Assembly: GCF_900101865.1 (NCBI RefSeq)
Contig: NZ_FNAH01000003.1
Coordinates: 124,001 to 188,000, forward strand
Direction: 5' to 3'
Length of the DNA stretch: 64,000 nt
Source: Paracoccus isoporae
GTDB lineage: Bacteria > Pseudomonadota > Alphaproteobacteria > Rhodobacterales > Rhodobacteraceae
This document shows, in pieces, positions 27,209 to 36,349 of the stretch. Each line of letters opens with the position of its first letter. Position 1 is the stretch's first letter. The notes beneath the pieces are model-generated. The model worked only from the letters and a program-made list of their open reading frames with translations. It did no database searches and was not told the origin of the DNA. Made by a program: the position numbers and the translations under genes.

Positions 27209-27634
27209 ATGTTGCGAGTGAATGATGACATTTCCATTGAGGAGTGGGAGCTTGTCGAAAGCTTCACCCGCGCGCAGGGGCCGGGGGGGCAAAACGTCAA
27301 CAAGGTCTCCACCGCGGTCGAGCTGCGTTTCGAGGCCGAACGGTCGCCGAGCCTGCCTGACGCGGTCAAGCGCCGGCTGCGGCGGCTGGCGGGGCGTCGC
27401 TGGACGCAGGACGGCGCGGTCATCATCCTGGCCCAGGAAACCCGCAGCCAGTCGCGCAATCGCGACCTGGCCCGCGACCGGCTGGCAGATCTAATCCGGC
27501 GCGCCGCGCAGGCGCCCAAGCGGCGCATCCCGACCCGCCCGACCCTGGGCAGCCAGCGCCGCCGCTTGCAGGCAAAGGCGCAGCGCGGCACGGTCAAGGC
27601 GCTGCGCGGCCGGGTGGAGCCGGGACATGACTAA
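27209..27634 (+). CDS. arfB: Alternative ribosome-rescue factor ArfB (peptidyl-tRNA hydrolase)
   Basis: ArfB (YaeJ) enters the A site of ribosomes stalled at the end of a broken mRNA and hydrolyses the peptidyl-tRNA. The 141-residue protein starts MLRVNDDISIEEWELVESF and has the GGQ catalytic motif in QGPGGQNVNKVSTAV (residues 26-28). It ends in a basic tail (RRRLQAKAQRGTVKALRGR) that lies in the mRNA channel. The ATG at 27209 matches homologues better than the TTG two codons earlier. It overlaps the NUDIX gene by 8 nt. Complete and intact. Confidence 0.95.
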   Translation: MLRVNDDISIEEWELVESFTRAQGPGGQNVNKVSTAVELRFEAERSPSLPDAVKRRLRRLAGRRWTQDGAVIILAQETRSQSRNRDLARDRLADLIRRAAQAPKRRIPTRPTLGSQRRRLQAKAQRGTVKALRGRVEPGHD

Positions 27635-28073
27635 CGCGTTCCGCCTGGCTCTGGGTCGGATCCTGGGCAGCCGACCCCCGGCGCTTCAGGTCGGCGCGCT
27701 CTGCGTGCATCGCGTCACGGGTCAGGTTCTGCTCATCACCAGCCGCGATACCGGCCGCTGGATCATCCCCAAGGGCTGGCCGATGAACGGACACAGCGTC
27801 GGAGACGCCGCCCTGCGCGAGGCGTGGGAGGAGGCCGGGGTCCGGGGCGCGGTCTCTCGCGAAGCGTTCGGCCATTATGGCTACATGAAGCGGCTCGGGG
27901 ATGGTCTGTCGACGCCGATCCGCGTGCAGGTTCATCTGGTCGAGGTGGATGATCTGGCCACCGAGTTTCCCGAGAGCGCCGAACGTGACCGGCAATGGTT
28001 CGCTCCGGCCGACGCGGCGAGCCGCGTGGAGGAGGCGGAGCTGAAATCCCTTTTTCATAAGCTCAAAGCATAA
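27627..28073 (+). CDS. NUDIX hydrolase
   Basis: A 148-residue NUDIX enzyme that cleaves a nucleoside diphosphate linked to another moiety. The NUDIX box runs through GWPMNGHSVGDAALREAWEE and AGVRG (about residues 51-75), with the catalytic REAWEE core. The sequence TSRDTGRWIIPKGWPM is typical of the DIPP/polyphosphate subgroup. Such proteins may hydrolyse diphosphoinositol-like or dinucleotide polyphosphates, and the next gene is a phosphate transporter. It is co-translated with arfB by an 8-nt overlap. The exact substrate is unknown. Confidence 0.88.
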   Translation: MTNAFRLALGRILGSRPPALQVGALCVHRVTGQVLLITSRDTGRWIIPKGWPMNGHSVGDAALREAWEEAGVRGAVSREAFGHYGYMKRLGDGLSTPIRVQVHLVEVDDLATEFPESAERDRQWFAPADAASRVEEAELKSLFHKLKA

Positions 28074-28135
28074 ACTGATCAAAATTTCTGTCGGTTTTAC
28101 TTGCCGCTAACCCGCCGCGCCCTATGCTCTGGCCG

Positions 28136-29560
28136 ATGTTGAAAGACCGCGAATATCACGTTCTGGACAAGGATCTGTCAAAGCTCGGCCATGCCGAAGG
28201 GGCGGGCCGCGTCGCCGGCCGCCCGCTGCGCCGCTTCGGGCTGATTCTCTGGGTCGTCGGCCTGCTGGCCCTGCTGGCCGCCTTCGCCGGGGCCGACGTG
28301 CCCAGCCAGGGGACGATGATCGCGGGGCTGGCGGTGGCCATGTATCTCGGCCTCAACATGGGGGCGAACGACGTCGCGAACTCGGCCGGGGCGGCCATTG
28401 GTGCGCGCGCCCTGCCCATCGGCCTCGGCCTGGCGGCGGTGGCCGCGGCGGAGCTGTGCGGCGCGCTTCTGGCCGGCAGCGCCGTGACCCGCACCATCGC
28501 GGAGGAGATCATTGCGCCGGCACAGGGCACGGGTGCCGGGCGCGAACTGGCCAGCGTGATGGCCTGCGCGCTTGTCGGCGCCGGTCTGTGGATCACCCTG
28601 GCGAACTGGGCGCGGGCGCCCGTCTCCACCACCCACAGCATCGTCGGCGCGGTGGCCGGGGCCGGCATGGCCGCGATGGGTGTTACGGCGGTGAACTGGG
28701 CGATGATCGGCCAGATTGCGCTCGGCTGGGTGTTCGCGCCGCTTGCAGCGGCGCTCATGGCGGCCGGCATCCTTGGATTTCTTCGCTGGCGCGTGCATTT
28801 CGCCGAAGACAGCGTGAAGGCCGCGCGGCTCTGGTTGCCGCTGCTGATCGCGGTGACCGTGACGGTGTTTGCGCTTTATGTCGCCAGGCTTGCAAATCGC
28901 GGCGGGCTCACGCCGGCCTGGCTGGGCCTGTGCGTGACGCTGGGCATTGTCTCGCATCTCCTGTCGCGATGGCATCTCGACCGGCAGCTCATCCGGCACC
29001 GCAACCGGTCCGTTGCGCTGAAGAACATCCTTGCCGGTCCGCTGGTGGTGACGGTGCTGCTGTCCGGCTTCGCCCACGGCGCCAACGATGTCGGAAACGT
29101 CGCCGGTCCGTTGACCGTGCTGCTCGCCGGGACCGAGGCAGAGGACATGCCACGCTGGATCATCGGGATGGCGGGGATAAGCGTCGCGGCGGGGTCGCTG
29201 ATCTTCGGGCGTCGGCTGGTGCGCATGGTGGGCAGTTCCATCACCCGGCTGAACCCGGTGCGGGCCTTCTGCGCGGCCCTGGCCGGTGCGGCGACGGTGT
29301 TGGGCTGCTCTGCGCTCGGCCTGCCGGTTTCGACCACCCATTGCGCGGTGGGCGGGATCTTCGGCGTCGGGTTTTATCGCGAATGGGAGGACCGCCTGCG
29401 CCGCAAGACCCGCAAGGCTCTGCCGGTGGAGGAGATGCATCGCCGCCGGCTGGTGCGGCGCAGCCATGTCTGGACCACGCTGGCAGCCTGGGCGGTCACC
29501 GTGCCGGGTGCGGGGATGATGGCGGCAGGTGTGTTCGGCCTTCTGTCGATGGTAAGATGA
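28136..29560 (+). CDS. PitA-type inorganic phosphate transporter
   Basis: A 474-residue inner-membrane symporter of the PiT family, moving metal phosphate with protons. The two PiT signatures are present: MYLGLNMGANDVANSAGAAI near residue 70 and SGFAHGANDVGNVAGPLTVL near residue 318. About 10-12 hydrophobic helices are visible, with the family start REYHVLDKDLSKLGHAE. The ATG at 28136 was chosen; an ATG four codons earlier (28124) is equally open and neither has a ribosome site. TTGCCG (28101-28106) with TATGCT (28123-28128) would start transcription next to the ATG. Confidence 0.9.
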   Translation: MLKDREYHVLDKDLSKLGHAEGAGRVAGRPLRRFGLILWVVGLLALLAAFAGADVPSQGTMIAGLAVAMYLGLNMGANDVANSAGAAIGARALPIGLGLAAVAAAELCGALLAGSAVTRTIAEEIIAPAQGTGAGRELASVMACALVGAGLWITLANWARAPVSTTHSIVGAVAGAGMAAMGVTAVNWAMIGQIALGWVFAPLAAALMAAGILGFLRWRVHFAEDSVKAARLWLPLLIAVTVTVFALYVARLANRGGLTPAWLGLCVTLGIVSHLLSRWHLDRQLIRHRNRSVALKNILAGPLVVTVLLSGFAHGANDVGNVAGPLTVLLAGTEAEDMPRWIIGMAGISVAAGSLIFGRRLVRMVGSSITRLNPVRAFCAALAGAATVLGCSALGLPVSTTHCAVGGIFGVGFYREWEDRLRRKTRKALPVEEMHRRRLVRRSHVWTTLAAWAVTVPGAGMMAAGVFGLLSMVR

Positions 29561-29567
29561 CGCATTG

Positions 29568-29595
29568 TTGCTGGCGAGAATCCGCCGAATATGCT
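29568..29595 (+). promoter_or_regulatory. Candidate promoter of the L,D-transpeptidase gene
   Basis: TTGCTG (29568-29573), 16 nt, TATGCT (29590-29595) lies about 45 nt before the ATG of the L,D-transpeptidase gene, just after the phosphate transporter stop. Spacing is acceptable. Sequence match only. Confidence 0.38.
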
Positions 29596-29639
29596 ATCCC
29601 TCCGGCAAAGAGCGCGGTCAAAAGCGTGACGAGGCAGTG

Positions 29640-30182
29640 ATGATTCGAGCGATCCGGGCCGTTCTGGCCATGGCTTTCCTGGCAGTTCTGACCGCTTGCG
29701 GCGGCGACAGCGCCCCGGTCAGCAGCGCGACGACACCGCGCTTCCTGGCCTATCAGGGCCCGCCGGTGACGCAGGTGGTGGTCAACAAGTCGGACCGGCT
29801 GATGTTCCTGCTGTCGGACCGGACCGTGCTGAAGGCCTACAAGATCCATCTCGGCAATGAACCTGTCGGCAGCAAGCAGTTCGAGGGTGACGGCAAGACG
29901 CCCGAGGGCATCTTCTTCGTTGACCGCTTCAACCCGCGCAGCGCCTATCACCTCTCGGTCGGGATCGACTACCCCCGCCCCCAGGACGAGGCGCGCGCCG
30001 CGATGTATGGACGCAAGCCGGGCGGCGACATCTTTTTCCATGGGCGGGGGCCGGACGGGCGAAAGGCGTTCCAGGACGGCAAGGATGACTGGACCGCCGG
30101 CTGCATCGCGGTCGAGGATGCCGAGATCGAGGAGATCTATGCCATGCTGCGCAAGGGCACGCAGGTGGTCATCAATCCCTGA
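29640..30182 (+). CDS. L,D-transpeptidase lipoprotein (YkuD domain)
   Basis: A 180-residue lipoprotein with the signal MIRAIRAVLAMAFLAVLTAC (lipobox LTAC, Cys20) and a YkuD catalytic domain. Key residues are His134 in IFFHGRG and the nucleophile Cys155 in DWTAGCIAVED, so the catalytic site is intact. These periplasmic enzymes make 3-3 crosslinks in peptidoglycan or attach lipoproteins to it. The ATG at 29640 follows a GAGG site; the longer in-frame option would hide the signal peptide. It is convergent with dnaJ. Confidence 0.9.
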   Translation: MIRAIRAVLAMAFLAVLTACGGDSAPVSSATTPRFLAYQGPPVTQVVVNKSDRLMFLLSDRTVLKAYKIHLGNEPVGSKQFEGDGKTPEGIFFVDRFNPRSAYHLSVGIDYPRPQDEARAAMYGRKPGGDIFFHGRGPDGRKAFQDGKDDWTAGCIAVEDAEIEEIYAMLRKGTQVVINP

Positions 30183-30252
30183 TCCACGCGCTGCTGTCCC
30201 GTCTGCTTAGCGGGGTTGCCGGGGCGCGCATGACAGTAATCAAGCCACTGGC

Positions 30253-30321
30253 GGGCGGGATGGCCGCCCCCCTCCGCGCTCTCGGCGCGGAACGGATGAG
30301 TTAGAGCAGCACGCTTGCTGC
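30253..30321. terminator. Hairpin cluster in the convergent gap after the L,D-transpeptidase gene
   Basis: The 272-bp gap between two 3' ends contains GGGCGG-GATGG-CCGCCC (30253-30269), TCCGCGC-TCTCG-GCGCGGA (30273-30291, perfect 7 bp) and GCAGC-ACGCTT-GCTGC (30306-30321). None has a T-run, so these are possible Rho-type or processing hairpins, not classical terminators. I see no gene in this gap. Confidence 0.4.
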
Positions 30322-30454
30322 CGCGAGGCAAACCTGACCGGTGCCATCCGGCGCAGATTTCCCGGTAAGCGAGCGCCGCGAATGGCTCCGCCCCGCAGCC
30401 GGGTCGCGAAACCGCCTGGATGGAAGGCAGCGCCGCCCGCTCTGGCGCGACGCG

Positions 30455-31621
30455 TCAGGTTCCGGTCATCCCGTCCCAGAAATTCCGCACCTTGTTGAAG
30501 AACCCGGAGGATTGCGGCGAATTGTCGGCCTTGATCTCGTCAAACTCTCGCAGCAACTCCCGCTGCCGCGCGGTCAGGTTGACCGGCGTCTCCACCACCA
30601 GTTCGATCAGCATGTCGCCCGGCTCGCCGCGCATGCCGGCGCCGTGCCGCAAGGGCGGCATGCCCTTGCCGCGCAGCCGCATCTGCCGGCCGGACTGGCT
30701 GCCGGCGGGCACCTTGACCCGTGACCTGCCGCCATCAATGGTCGGCACCTCGACCTCGCCGCCAAGTGCCGCGGTGGCCATGCTGACCGGAACCTGACAG
30801 GCCAGCATCTTGCCGTCGCGCAGAAAGATCTCGTGCTCCTCGACGGTGACGAAAATATACAGATCACCCGCCGGTCCGCCGCGCAGCCCGGCCTCGCCCT
30901 CTCCGGCCAGCCGGATACGGGTGCCGGTCTCGACGCCTGCAGGGATATTGACCTGCAAGGCGCGGCGCGTCTCGACCCGGCCCTCGCCGTGACAGGCGGG
31001 ACAGGGATTCTTGACCATCTGCCCGGCGCCGTTGCAGCTTGGGCAGGTCCGCTCGACGGTGAAGAAGCCCTGGCTGGCCCGCACCTTCCCCATGCCAGAG
31101 CAGGTCGGGCAGGTCACTGGCTCCACAGCACCTTCCGCCCCGGTCCCCTCGCATTCCGAGCAACTGACCGAGCCGGGCACGTTGATGGTTTTCTGCGCCC
31201 CCTCATAGGCCTCTTCCAGCCCGACCGAGAGATTATAGCGCAAATCCTGGCCGCGCGTGGCCCGCTGCCGGCCGCCGCCCGCGCGCGCGCCCATGAAATC
31301 CCCGAACAGATCGTCGAACACATCGGCGAACGCCGTGCCGAAATCGCCCTGCCCCGCAGCACCGCCGCGCCCGAAGCCGCCAAACCCGCCCGAGCCGTCA
31401 AAGGCGCTGTGACCGAAGCGATCATAGGCCGCCTTCTTCTGCGGATCCTTCAGGCAGTCATAGGCTTCGTTGACTTCCTTGAACTTCGCTTCGGAGGTCG
31501 GGTCGGAGCCGTTGCGGTCGGGGTGAAGCTCCTTCGCCTTGCGGCGATAGGCTTTCTTGATTTCGTCGCCCTGCGCGCCTTTCGACAGGCCGAGCGTCTC
31601 GTAGTAGCAGCGTTTCGCCAT
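30455..31621 (-). CDS. dnaJ: Chaperone protein DnaJ
   Basis: DnaJ is the J-domain co-chaperone that stimulates DnaK ATPase and delivers unfolded clients. The 388-residue protein has the J domain (YYETLGLSKGAQGDEIKKAY, HPD in KELHPDRNG), a Gly/Phe-rich linker (FDGSGGFGGFGRG), four zinc-finger repeats (CSECEGTG, CPTCSGMG, CPSCNGAG, CPACHGEG) and the C-terminal substrate domain. It lies 67 nt downstream of dnaK, separated by a hairpin. There is no grpE or hrcA beside it. Confidence 0.97.
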   Translation of the reverse strand: MAKRCYYETLGLSKGAQGDEIKKAYRRKAKELHPDRNGSDPTSEAKFKEVNEAYDCLKDPQKKAAYDRFGHSAFDGSGGFGGFGRGGAAGQGDFGTAFADVFDDLFGDFMGARAGGGRQRATRGQDLRYNLSVGLEEAYEGAQKTINVPGSVSCSECEGTGAEGAVEPVTCPTCSGMGKVRASQGFFTVERTCPSCNGAGQMVKNPCPACHGEGRVETRRALQVNIPAGVETGTRIRLAGEGEAGLRGGPAGDLYIFVTVEEHEIFLRDGKMLACQVPVSMATAALGGEVEVPTIDGGRSRVKVPAGSQSGRQMRLRGKGMPPLRHGAGMRGEPGDMLIELVVETPVNLTARQRELLREFDEIKADNSPQSSGFFNKVRNFWDGMTGT

Positions 31622-31640
31622 TCCGTGCCCCTTACGCGAG

Positions 31641-31671
31641 AGCCGGCCCGGACAGAATGCCCGAACCGGCC
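31641..31671 (-). ncRNA. Intercistronic hairpin between dnaK and dnaJ
   Basis: On the minus-strand transcript, GGCCGGTTCGGGCA (31671-31658) pairs over its full 14 nt with TGTCCGGGCCGGCT (31654-31641), leaving a 3-nt loop. Four pairs are G-U wobbles. On the other strand those positions become C-A mismatches, so the structure is specific to the dnaKJ mRNA. No T-run follows. It may be a stability or partial-termination element that lowers dnaJ relative to dnaK. Confidence 0.55.
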
Positions 31672-31688
31672 CCCAAGGTCATTCGCGC

Positions 31689-33599
<1,911 letters not shown>

Positions 33600-33708
33600 G
33601 TTCAAACCTCTCTTCCGGCGATGTCGGCGGCCTGCGGGTCCAAAGCTGGCCCCCGAAGACCTGATCCCATTGTTTGACGTGCCGGCCCGCTGGCCGACTT
33701 CGTTGGGC

Positions 33709-33738
33709 TATATAGGAAGGGGCAATTCTGGCTGCAAG
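33709..33738 (-). promoter_or_regulatory. Heat-shock (RpoH-like) promoter of dnaK
   Basis: The minus strand reads CTTG (33738-33735), 18 nt, then CCTATATAG (33717-33709 region). This fits the alphaproteobacterial RpoH pattern CTTG-N17/18-CYTATNTNNG except for the last base. The same bases also read as TTGCAG-N17-TATATA, a usable sigma-70 promoter, so basal and heat-shock control may share one site. It lies about 110 nt before the dnaK ATG. Confidence 0.6.
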
Positions 33739-33807
33739 AACCACTGCGCGCGCGGACGGCGCTGATTTTCCGCCTTCTTCAGAACGGGATCGGAGAGCGG
33801 TGGCGGA

Positions 33808-34629
33808 TCAGCGCCCGGCAGACCAGCTCAGCGACACCTTGTCGCGATTCACGAAATCGCCCATCAGCCCCAGCATCATCAGCACCAGCCCCGCATAGAT
33901 CGGATAGGTCAGGCTGGAATTATGCGGCGTGTAGTTCACGAAGGCATAGCCGCGGGTCTGATCGATGACGTGGAACAGCGGATTCCAGTCGAACATGTTC
34001 AGCATCATCGGCGGCAGCGTGTTGGCCACCACCATCTTGCCCGAGGTAATCATGTTCAGCCGCCGGTAAAGCTGACTGATCATCGCCACGCCTTTCGGCC
34101 ACCAGGGCTGCAGCGCCCGGAACAACAGCCCGATGCAGCACCCGGTGAACCAGGCCAGAATGAACATGCCGATGCAGGGCACGAGATATTCGATATTGAG
34201 CGGCTCGATAAACGTATTCGCCATCAGCAGCAGAACCGCGGCGGCGAGAAACTGGTTGTAAAGGACCGAAAACGCGGCGGCCAGCAGCGCGATGATCGTG
34301 TTCATCGGCGCGTGCTTCATCAGCGGCGAGACCGGGCCCTCGGCCGTCATGATCTGCTGGATCGCCATGTTGTGGGACATAAACATGAAGATCCCACTCA
34401 TGATATAGACGATCATGCTGCCGCGGATGGGAGAACTTCGGATTCCGATCACGAAGAAGATCAGGTAAAACACAGAGACCATGATCAAGCCGCGCAGCAC
34501 GACCATCATCAACCCGGCCACGGCATTGCGTTCGCCCCTGCGAAGCTTGTAGACAGTCATGTGGTAGATCAGCGCGATGGTGGTCAGGCCGGCCTGACGG
34601 AAGTTTTTGGTCTGTCGCTGCTCGAACAT
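33808..34629 (-). CDS. ABC-2 type polysaccharide export permease (KpsM-like)
   Basis: A 273-residue inner-membrane permease with six predicted helices. The cytoplasmic start MFEQRQTKNFRQAGLTTIAL, the segments VYIMSGIFMFMSHNMAIQQ and LFRALQPWWPKGVAMISQLY, and the C-terminal NMFDWNPLFHVIDQTRGYAF fit the capsule or O-antigen export group of ABC-2 transporters. GGAGAGCG precedes the ATG. No ATPase (KpsT) or KpsE/D partner lies next to it in the window. It is divergent from cysQ and the glycan genes, which suggests export of the polymer they make. Confidence 0.85.
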   Translation of the reverse strand: MFEQRQTKNFRQAGLTTIALIYHMTVYKLRRGERNAVAGLMMVVLRGLIMVSVFYLIFFVIGIRSSPIRGSMIVYIMSGIFMFMSHNMAIQQIMTAEGPVSPLMKHAPMNTIIALLAAAFSVLYNQFLAAAVLLLMANTFIEPLNIEYLVPCIGMFILAWFTGCCIGLLFRALQPWWPKGVAMISQLYRRLNMITSGKMVVANTLPPMMLNMFDWNPLFHVIDQTRGYAFVNYTPHNSSLTYPIYAGLVLMMLGLMGDFVNRDKVSLSWSAGR

Positions 34630-34674
34630 GATCGCTCTCCGTCATGGCGTATCTTGCCCTGACCCCGGCTCCGC

Positions 34675-34703
34675 ATCATAAGGGGCTGAAACTGCCTGCA
34701 CAA
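34675..34703 (-). promoter_or_regulatory. Candidate promoter of the KpsM-like permease
   Basis: The minus strand has TTGTGC (34703-34698), 17 nt, TATGAT (34680-34675), about 46 nt before the permease ATG. The -10 box is close to consensus and the spacing is ideal. It sits in the 116-bp divergent gap with cysQ, which also contains one GANTC site (GAATC, 34724-34728). Confidence 0.42.
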
Positions 34704-34745
34704 TCGTTCAGTCAATGTTAAGTGAATCGAGATACGGGTGACGAC

Positions 34746-35549
34746 ATGGATTTTGACAAGCTCACCAGCGTGATGCGGCAACTGGCGCTCGGGGCCGGCG
34801 ACCGGATCATGGAGATCTACAACGCCGATGATTTCGAGGTTCGGGCCAAATCCGACGCCTCCCCCGTGACCGAGGCGGATGAGGCCGCCGACGCGCTGAT
34901 CGCGGATGGCCTGCGCGAGGCCTTTCCCGACATCACCCTCGTCACCGAAGAGCAGGCGGAAACCCACAGCCAGAATGCCCGCACATTCCTGATCGTGGAC
35001 CCGCTGGACGGCACCAAGGAATTCGTGAAGCGCCGGGGCGATTTCACCGTGAACATCGCCTATGTGGAAAATGGCGTGCCGATCCGCGGCGTGGTCTATG
35101 CGCCCGCCAAGCAGCGGCTGTTCTACACCACTGCCGATGGTCGCTCGGTGGAGGAGACCGGTCCGTTCGGTGAGGTTGTGGGAGAGACCCATCCGATCGG
35201 CGTCAACCCGATGCCGGACAATCGCGGGCTGATGGTGGTCGCGTCGAAATCCCACCGGGACGAGGCGACCGATGCCTATATCGCGCGCTACAAGACCCGT
35301 GACATGACCTCTGCCGGGTCGTCGCTGAAATTCTGCCTCGTGGCGACGGGCGAGGCGGATCTCTATCCGCGCCTTGGCCGGACGATGGAATGGGATACCG
35401 CGGCGGGCGACGCCGTGCTGCGCGGCTCCGGCGGCGAGGTCGTGCGCTTCGACGACCACACCCAGCTGGCCTATGGCAAGCCCGGTTTCGAGAATCCGTT
35501 CTTCATCGCCTACGCCCCCGGTGTGCTGCTCGTCAAAGACGAGGCGTGA
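34746..35549 (+). CDS. cysQ: 3'(2'),5'-bisphosphate nucleotidase CysQ
   Basis: CysQ removes the 3'-phosphate of PAP (and PAPS), recycling the by-product of sulfate activation and sulfotransfer. The 267-residue inositol-monophosphatase-fold protein has the metal motifs SDASPVTEADEAAD, the acid residues of LVTEEQAE and DPLDGTKEFVKRRGDFTVNI, and WDTAAGDAVLRGSGG near the C-terminus. The ATG at 34746 was chosen over an in-frame ATG 8 codons earlier by comparison with homologues. It overlaps kdsB by one base (TGATG). The PAPS-type sulfotransferase at the other end of this locus makes PAP, so its placement makes sense. Confidence 0.93.
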   Translation: MDFDKLTSVMRQLALGAGDRIMEIYNADDFEVRAKSDASPVTEADEAADALIADGLREAFPDITLVTEEQAETHSQNARTFLIVDPLDGTKEFVKRRGDFTVNIAYVENGVPIRGVVYAPAKQRLFYTTADGRSVEETGPFGEVVGETHPIGVNPMPDNRGLMVVASKSHRDEATDAYIARYKTRDMTSAGSSLKFCLVATGEADLYPRLGRTMEWDTAAGDAVLRGSGGEVVRFDDHTQLAYGKPGFENPFFIAYAPGVLLVKDEA

Positions 35550-36349
35550 TGTCGGTTGTCATCGTCATTCCGGCACGGTTCGCCTCGTCGCGCTATCCCG
35601 GCAAGCCGCTGGCGATGCTGCGCGGCGCGACGGGCCGCACCGCCTCGCTGATAGAGCGAAGCTGGAATGCGGCGCAAGCCGTGGCCGGGGTGGACCGGGT
35701 CGTGGTCGCGACGGATGATCGCCGGATCAGCGACGCGGCCGGGGCTTTCGGTGCCGAGGTGGTGATGACCTCGCCCGACTGCCGCAACGGCACGGAGCGT
35801 TGCGCCGAGGCGGTGGCCCATCTGGGCATCGCTCCCGAGATCGTGGTGAACCTGCAGGGAGACGCGCCGCTCACCCCCGCCTGGTTCATCGAGGATCTGG
35901 TCGCCGGACTGCGCAAGACGCCCGAGGCGGAGCTGGCAACGCCGGTTCTGCGCTGCTCAGGCCGGATGCGCGCGGATCTGCTCGCCGATCGCGTCGCCGG
36001 GCGTGTCGGCGGCACGACGGCCGTGTTCGGCGCAGCCATGCAGGGGCTCTATTTCTCCAAGGAGGTGATCCCCTACGCCGCGCGCGACTACGCCCCGGAC
36101 GAGCCGACACCGGTCTTTCACCATGTCGGCGTCTATGCCTACCGGCCCGAGGCACTTCAGGCCTATCCCGGCTGGCCGGAGGGCAGGCTGGAAATGCTGG
36201 AAGGGCTGGAACAACTGCGCTTCCTGGAAAATGGCCGACATGTGCTCTGCGTCGAGGTCGAGGCGCGCGGCCGTCAATTCTGGGAGTTGAACAACCCGGA
36301 GGATATTCCGCGGATCGAGGCGATGCTGGCGGAGATGGGCGAGGCGTGA
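35549..36349 (+). CDS. kdsB: 3-deoxy-manno-octulosonate cytidylyltransferase-like protein
   Basis: KdsB activates Kdo as CMP-Kdo for lipopolysaccharide or capsule synthesis. The 266-residue protein has the start IPARFASSRYPGKPLAML, the nucleotide segment VVVATDDRRISDAA, NGTERCAEAVAHLG and VNLQGDAPLTPAWF, and HVGVYAYRPEAL near residue 192. It differs from well-studied KdsB: QGDAP replaces the usual QGDEP, and an extra segment (GRTASLIERSWNA) follows the first loop. It could be a paralogue acting on a Kdo-like sugar. It is coupled to cysQ and to the next glycosyltransferase (GTGA overlap). Confidence 0.82.
   Translation: MSVVIVIPARFASSRYPGKPLAMLRGATGRTASLIERSWNAAQAVAGVDRVVVATDDRRISDAAGAFGAEVVMTSPDCRNGTERCAEAVAHLGIAPEIVVNLQGDAPLTPAWFIEDLVAGLRKTPEAELATPVLRCSGRMRADLLADRVAGRVGGTTAVFGAAMQGLYFSKEVIPYAARDYAPDEPTPVFHHVGVYAYRPEALQAYPGWPEGRLEMLEGLEQLRFLENGRHVLCVEVEARGRQFWELNNPEDIPRIEAMLAEMGEA

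Noticed and set aside
30183..30454. Small open frame on the minus strand in the gap before dnaJ
   Set aside because: It has no ribosome site, starts within the end of the L,D-transpeptidase gene and is dominated by hairpin sequence.
33808..34629. KpsM-like permease as part of a complete capsule exporter
   Set aside because: No KpsT, KpsE or KpsD gene lies in the window, so only the permease is claimed.
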